From Pelobates cultripes (lineage: Eukaryota; Chordata; Amphibia; Anura; Pelobatidae): DNA of 64,000 nucleotides. Of the stretch, positions 58,319 to 64,000 are shown one piece after another. The position numbers and the translations under genes are program-made. Numbering within the stretch: the first letter of the stretch is position 1; every line of letters begins with the position of its first letter. The stretch lies in the NCBI GenBank assembly GCA_933207985.1, contig OW240913.1, forward strand, positions 99,855,126 through 99,919,125. The letters are read 5' to 3'. The notes beneath the pieces were generated by a model. That model saw nothing but the letters and a program-made list of their open reading frames with translations. It had not been told where the DNA came from and searched no databases.

Positions 58319-58769
58319 TTAAAGGGACACTCCAGACCCCTAAAGTACTTTAGATTGTTTAAAAATGTTATGTCCAATTTTTTCGCAAAAAGTGTAATTT
58401 TCAATAGAAACTGACGCTTTTATGTATTGACCTGGTTACATCCCTGGCTTCAACGCAGACAATAGGTCCTGTTACTTACTGTTTTGGTTTGCTCCATGGA
58501 GCTAAACTCAAGAGTCAGGTACCTGTCTTGCAAAGTCTTCTCATTGAGCTACAATGGTAAGACTGTGATGTTACAACCGCAGAAAGTCATTGTTGGGGAA
58601 GAAGGGGAGGGCTTGCAAAGGCTGCAGACAAGAACACTGCAGCTTTTTAGATATACCCCCAGTAATAAAAAAAAAAACACATAATTAATGGTAATGGTTT
58701 ATGTGGGGTATCTATTAAGCAGTGTTTTATAAAATGATTTGGTATTTGGGCAGTGGAGTGTCCCTTTAA
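58319..58769. mobile_element. TTAA-bounded MITE, 451 bp
   Basis: TTAAAGGGACACTCCA at 58319 and TGGAGTGTCCCTTTAA ending at 58769 are perfect inverted 16-mers with TTAA at both ends. The interior matches 23173-23700 (inverted) and 46030-46255. Confidence 0.85.
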
Positions 58770-59466
58770 GATTTTTGTTTTCCTTTATTATGCCCTTCAT
58801 TTAGCCAGCAACCATAATGGACAATGGATTTGAGCCGGTATTCACTGTGTATGGATTGATTAATTGATTTATGTGTGTTTGCTTTATTTATCTGCTCCTC
58901 ACTGAGTCAATTTTCTCTGATAAAATGCCCAAATTGCGTAAGCATCATTGGCTCAGTGCTAAACCCCTGCCTTGTTCCAGCTGTAATCTATACAAAGGAA
59001 TAAAGCAGTTTTTCTTCTCCTGTGTATTGATTAAGATGACTTTTTTCTTTGAAACCTGGCTGATTGTGGTATATTCTTACAGGCGCCCTTTTTTGCCCAC
59101 CATTCTAGGTGTGGGGAGGGGGGGGGTTGTTTTTATGCGTGGGATCACAGGTCACAATAGACTCCAGTAATTAGGTTTTTTTAGTGGATGTACACTAGGA
59201 AGCAAAAAAATCTAATTCTATTTAAATTGGTTAATTAAAATGACATTATTAGCTCTAACTATGGCCTCAATTAAATTTCTGCCACTTATCAGCAGTTTTA
59301 AAAATCAATATTATACTTAGCCTTCAAAATAGCGAGGACATAATTCTCAATAAATGGCATTGAAATTATCACTTATAAAAGTGGTCAGTAAATGCATTTC
59401 TGACTAATCGCCCTTGATGAACCAACTAGAATTTTCTTTTTATGCATCATGGATCTGCAACACACT

Positions 59467-59640
59467 TAAATGGACACTATAGTCACCAGAACAACTACAG
59501 CTTAATGCAGTTGTACTGGTGTATATATCCTGTCCCTGTAGGCTTTTTGCCATAAACACTGCTGTTTCATTGAAAAGGCAGTGTTTACATTGCTGCTAAG
59601 GGACACCTCCAGTTGCAGTCACTCAGAGGTGCTTCCAGGG
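59467..59640. repeat. Truncated TTAA MITE
   Basis: 'ttaaatggacactatagtca', 'ccagaacaactacagcttaa' and 'tgcagttgtactggtgtata' form the left end of a widespread frog MITE type. The right end is missing. Confidence 0.6.
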
Positions 59641-59867
59641 CCAGAGTAACATAGAGGCTGATGGAGATGCAGCACCAAGCCAATGCCCATGCCCCAAAAA
59701 AAGTTTTCCTTTTTTTAACTACTCTTCAGAGATTAGCATAGGGTATGTGTTTTATCCAGCACCACCTCCATGACTATAGGGAGGTATAACTGTTTTAGTG
59801 TTTTCTGTCGACACGATTCTATAATTGTTCATGCACAAAGCACTTCAGCAAGTAATGAGATCATTAT

Positions 59868-59903
59868 ATTTGATGCTCATACTGGAAAGTATGAGCATCA
59901 AAT
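59868..59903. repeat. Perfect 16-bp hairpin with GGAA loop
   Basis: ATTTGATGCTCATACT, loop GGAA, then its exact complement. It is isolated in otherwise ordinary sequence, with no flanking element ends and no poly-U that would suggest a terminator. Confidence 0.8.
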
Positions 59904-60212
59904 AAAATGAGAGAGTCTGTAATTTAGTTCCATAATGTCACAAAAATATGCAAAAACATGTATGGGAATATTTGTCCACTCAGATGATATACTATTTACG
60001 AAATAGACAGTAAAATTCCAAACAGCAAAAAAAAAGTAACAAATTAGCCCTTCAATAAAGCTCTAAATACATCATGGGAAAAGAGTGATCAACTCCTCCT
60101 ATATTAGTGTTATGGCGCGACTCACACGCCGGACGCCACGTTGTTTTTAACATCCAGGGAGTGAGGGATGCACTTCACCTACCTCCCGGTGGCCGGCTGT
60201 TTCCGCCACTCC

Positions 60213-60325
60213 TCTGAGGCACGCCATTGACCCAAGGTGCGCCGCTGCCTCTCCCGTCTCCCTGGACCCCGCAGACGCACCAAGTGGTTTGCAGCGTGCA
60301 GGGGAAGGGACACAAACTCTGCCCT
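60213..60325. repeat. GC-rich direct repeat, copy 1
   Basis: 'gcgccgctgcctctcccgtc', 'tccctgga', 'cgcagacgcaccaagtgg' and 'gcaggggaagggac' recur at 60878-60990 in the same orientation. Possibly parts of one retroelement or satellite; not classified. Confidence 0.7.
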
Positions 60326-60444
60326 CCTTGGATTACCCTGGCTTCGCCTGCATAACCCTGTAATTAAACTGTTAATAGCTCCTGACTGATTCCTCTTCTG
60401 CAACTGCCACTAGTCTAATACTATCCTTACCTTTTTGTGTCATT

Positions 60445-60612
60445 TTACCCCACTCCCTCTAGCATGTAAGCTCATTGAGCAGGGCCCTTAACCCCTCTGT
60501 TCCTGTGTGTCCAACTTGTCTGGTTACAACTACATGTCTGTTCGTCCACCCATTGTAAAGCGCTGCGGAATTTGATGGCGCTCTATAAATATCATAATAA
60601 TAATAATAATAA
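60445..60612 (+). repeat. L2/SINE-like 3' tail
   Basis: 'gtaagctcattgagcagggc', 'tgtaaagcgctgcggaattt', 'gatggcgctctataaatatc' and an (ATA)n tail, as at 54190-54365. It lies between the two GC-rich direct repeats. Confidence 0.65.
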
Positions 60613-60877
60613 TCAAATGGGAATCTGCTACTATGTCCTTTTCATCTGACCATTTGCCGGAGGAATTGGCTAAACAGTAGAGAATCCTTATGTACCTATA
60701 ATATCATATTAAATTAATGTTCAACAGGATCAGGAAGTCGTACTACCAAAAGTGTCTGAAACATGCAGAGATTTGTATAGTAAAGAAACTATAGTGGAAC
60801 TTCCTAGATGTGTCCAGGATCACCCAACTGATTTGTTCCCTAAAGCATTTAATCCCTATTGACCCAAAATGCTATGG

Positions 60878-60990
60878 CTGCGGCATGCCATTGGCACAAG
60901 CTGCGCCGCTGCCTCTCCAGTCTCCCTGGGCCCGCAGACGCACCACATGGATTGCGGCATGCGGGGGAAGGGACAAAAGCTCGTCCACCA
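60878..60990. repeat. GC-rich direct repeat, copy 2
   Basis: Matches 60213-60325 ('gcgccgctgcctctccagtc', 'cgcagacgcaccacatgg', 'gcgggggaagggac'). Overlapping frames on both strands are compositional. Confidence 0.7.
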
Positions 60991-61399
60991 GCGTACCTCC
61001 CCTCTGGCAGGCGGACTAGATGGCATGTATGTAATGTACTCCACACTGCCCCAGGATTCCCTCAGGCTATCAGAACCCTGGGGAACCCATACAGGTTTTC
61101 TTGGAAGCAGTGTGGGGAACAGTGGCTTTCAGTTTACAAACGAACATAGCATCCCGCCCATATAGAGAGGTGTGGACATCTAGTTACCCAGAGAAGCCTT
61201 CCACTTAAATAGGCCCTTAGACCACTCCGCATGGGAGGGCTCCTATTCCCTTTCCCCTGTTTAAGCACAGACCACCCTATGGTTTGTGCTCAGTTGTTTT
61301 GTTGTTCCCTTGGAGTACAGAGCCAAATCCTCTCTGAAGTGAGTTGATTACCCTAACCTGGGGAGTCCCTGAATAAACTCTTATCTGCCTGACTTCTGC

Positions 61400-61535
61400 C
61401 TTGTGGCTTGATTAACACCTGCAACGCTGTTTCAACCGTGGTTAACCCCTGCAGCACTGTTTCAACCGTGGTTAACCCCTGCAACGCTGTTTCAACCTTG
61501 GTTAACCCCTGTAATGCTGTCCCAGCTTTGATTTA
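61400..61535 (+). repeat. 30-bp tandem repeat, about four copies
   Basis: Unit of 30 bp built on 'ggttaacccctgcaacgctg' plus 'tttcaaccgt'. Because 30 is a multiple of three, a plus-strand frame reads a 10-residue repeat (VVNPCNAVST), but there is no supporting gene structure. Confidence 0.8.
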
Positions 61536-62586
61536 TCTCCTGCAATTCTACTACAACTTCAATCAAGCCTTTTATCATTTGCCATGTGCTGAAACCCTGG
61601 TAAAATACTTTATTTTTCCTTGAAGATTTTTATTTCTTATGAAATAATTGCTTTACTTACTGTTTATACTTGCATTGGGACTTTTGCATCATAATTATAT
61701 GTTATCAAAATAAAACCTTTTAATTCAGTGACTGTGTTCGTATAAAATCTCTACATACCGAGCCCATTCACGCCAAACCCGTGACAATTAGTTTGTCAAG
61801 TTTTGTATTGTCTCTTAGATGTATTGCACCTTTGTCATTTTACTTGTACCCATTGAACTCATAGACACATTGCGGAATGTGTTGATACTCTTTAAATAAA
61901 GTATTATAATACTAATCCTGGAAAAAGTCTACATTTATGGATTAATTTCAATGTGTGGACTGCTAAAATGTCCCAAAATGAGACAGGATCCAGCATCAAA
62001 ATTCCTATTTTGCTATAGTAATATCAAATATGCTTGACTTTGGACATAATTTATTAGCTGAGTGTTAGCTGACCACTCAGCCAATTGATTAATTCCTAAC
62101 AGGGACAAAATTTACATAGCTAAAGCAGAATAGGAACTTTTGCTTTAGTGATATCACTGAACTGGATGGATTGCAGGTGTTGGGGACTCAAACCATTCAA
62201 GAAGGGTCTGACTCCTTACAATGTGATAATCCCTTTATACTCATATCACCATAACCACTACAGTGCCCCTTTAGGGCATTGTAACAAGCCAATTGCATTG
62301 TTAGCACAATAAACAAGTCAAAAGAGGCTATATCATTAATCCATTAGGCATTTAATGGGCCTAAAAACCGTTGAGGCAGCTTAAGCCCCTGCAGCTCAGA
62401 GGTACTCACCTCCTCCGCAATCCTCTTCTGGGGGACTGTCTGACAGATAGAAGAAACCCACACCACACCATTTCAACAAAATTATTTGTTCAGTTAGATA
62501 CACTATATCATGCCATAAGTATACAATGAAAAATGCAATAAAGATAAAGTGCAAAGTATCTACATCTTAATCCACATAAATAAAGT
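61536..62586. other. Unassigned sequence
   Basis: Contains a MITE-like 'ccataaccactacagtgccc' fragment at 62248-62275. Otherwise nothing recognised. Confidence 0.4.
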
Positions 62587-63120
62587 GTGTGCAGGGTATT
62601 CACTGTGCGTCTGTGTGTGCTAGGGATGCTTTTTGCCTGTGTTTGTTCTGGGGATGCAGTTTACATGTGCTGGCATGCAGTGTATGTGTGCTGGGGATGC
62701 AGTGTGTTTCTGTGTGTGTGTTGGAGATGCAGTGTGTCTGTGTATGTGCATGGGATTCAGTGTGTGTGTGTGTGCTGGGAATGCAGTGTGTTTCTGTTTG
62801 TGTGTTGGGGATGCAGTGTGTTTCTGTGTGTGTGTTGGGGATGCAGTGTGTCTGTGCACGTGTATGGGAATCAGTGTGTCTGTGTGTGTTCTGGGGATGC
62901 AGTGTGTCAGTGTGTGCAGGGGATGCAGTGTGTCAGTATGTGTGTGCAGGTGATTCAGTGTGTGTGTGTGTGTGTGTGTGTGTGCAGGGGATGCAGTGTG
63001 TATGTGTGTGTGCTCAAGATGCAGTATATCAGTGTGTGCTGTTGATTCAGTGTGTGTCTGTGTGTGTACTGTTGATGCAGTGTGTCTGTGTGTGCTGGTG
63101 ATTGATTCCCATGTCAGCAC
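62587..63120. repeat. TG-rich minisatellite
   Basis: Units of about 30 to 36 bp built on 'gtgtgtgtgttggggatgca' and 'gtgtgtctgtgtgtgc'. Cys/Val-rich plus-strand frames and Thr/His-rich minus-strand frames are artefacts. Confidence 0.85.
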
Positions 63121-64000
63121 TCTGTGTGTGCACTGCAGCCAATCAAAGTACTTGTGATATCTGTGGTGGTTTGGCTATAGTCTGGAGTCTGAACTGACTC
63201 ACAGAAACTCTGTTCTTTTCCCCACTGCTGCTTGCTCCTACCCTGCTCCTGGCTGCCAACTGCATCAGGGAGATCTTTGTACCTGATGCCTGTGCTGCCC
63301 TATGACCAGTTTGCACATCACCAGATAAGGAGGTGGACTTTGCCAGAGTGCCAGAGCTTCAGTGGAAAACACGAGCACAACCCAGAGTCCTTGGCCAACT
63401 CTAGCTCAGCCTCCTCTCTCCTCTTATGACAGAATTGTTTTGAATTTTTAGCCAACATTCCAGCCTACCCTGGCGGAGATGCAGATCAGGGAAAATGAGG
63501 GCGTTCTCCAACTGCTCTTAGATTATGACAGATGTGGCATAATACGTCCATGTCAACGATCTGCCCGGAGCCATGGACGGGCCAGACCCGGCTGCTCCTA
63601 TCTTATCTGTATCATATACTTTAAAAACTGTAAAGTGCACTTTGTCCTTCTGTTTGCCCTCCTTTATAACACTTACATGAAGCATTTCCCCTTGCAGGCA
63701 TTGCTTTCTGTTGAATTCAAGCAGGATGTACCATTTTAGACTGGTTTCACTTCTTACTGGGGTATCCTGTGCACATCTCCCCACTTCCACTACATTCAAC
63801 AGAGAGCTTGATATCCCTGCTTAGGAACTTCCCTTAGGTCTCGACAGCTGATCGCTCTCAGCCAATCAGCTAAGCCCTGCTCTGCCAGACATAGCTCAGA
63901 TGTCCAGCGTCCAGCATTCTGTCAGGTGTAGTACTGGCATGGAACAGCGACCAGCAGACCCCAGGTGGAAAGTCAAACCATTGGGGTTCCTAGTACAATA
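63121..64000. other. Right edge, repeat-like GC-richer sequence
   Basis: 63830-63910 ('ctcagccaatcagctaagcc', 'ctgctctgcc') is the complement type of MITE interiors at 53400-53480. The rest is unclassified; no exon was recognised. Confidence 0.35.

Noticed and set aside
62587..63157. Cys-rich plus-strand frames up to 170 codons
   Set aside because: TG minisatellite; no gene structure.
1..64000. CRISPR arrays, operons, bacterial-type defence systems
   Set aside because: Tandem repeats here are microsatellites, minisatellites or element-internal arrays without unique spacers. Split genes and vertebrate repeats rule out a prokaryotic reading.

Overview
The window looks like vertebrate, most likely anuran amphibian, nuclear DNA. 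It has split genes with GT/AG introns of 2 to 20 kb, no operons, and a dense load of frog-type repeats: short elements bounded by TTAA, hAT elements with 8-bp target duplications, Tc1, L1, CR1/L2-like, R4-like and DIRS/Ngaro-like elements, and long CA/TG and TA microsatellites. The species cannot be named from the sequence.

Two host genes are supported, both on the minus strand. The first four coding exons of a secreted serpin best matching SERPINI2 (pancpin) lie at 41327-41066, 20965-20735, 3261-3067 and 858-666. All splice sites and phases join cleanly into about 294 residues. The C-terminal third, with the reactive-centre loop, would lie beyond the left edge. Upstream, three exons at 56355-56251, 48960-48856 and 48337-48201 (with a stop codon) have matching phases and read as the 3' end of another gene. 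From content and the known human order (WDR49 directly upstream of SERPINI2, same strand) I read it as WDR49.

Layout. 1-665: left edge, repeat-like. 666-3261: SERPINI2 exons 4 and 3. 3262-20734: intron with a CA-repeat-bearing element (5085-7850), an inverted-repeat element split by a 792-bp hAT (8281-10549), an L1 3' end (12400-13275), a TTAA element holding two insertions (14380-17055) and a 375-bp palindrome (18589-18963). 20735-20965: exon 2. 20966-41065: intron with an LTR fragment and TTAA elements (22660-23830), a decayed DIRS/Ngaro-like retrotransposon (about 25300-29040), a TG-repeat-bearing hAT-like element (31134-32361), a 5-kb decayed hAT (33201-38156) and a dead Tc1 copy (38483-40061). 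41066-41362: first coding exon. 41363-48200: intergenic, with a 295-bp TTAA element, an R4-like 3' end and a CTCF-type motif. 48201-56355: WDR49 3' exons, with a 940-bp solo LTR between them. 56356-64000: probably further WDR49 intron, with TTAA elements, an L2/SINE-like tail, two GC-rich direct repeats and a TG minisatellite.

Every mobile-element reading frame seen is broken. I found no tRNA, rRNA, CRISPR or complete intact protein gene, and no convincing new biological system. The most informative features are datable nested insertions, elements that carry microsatellite arrays, long palindromes, and loss of catalytic residues in the recombinase and transposase copies.
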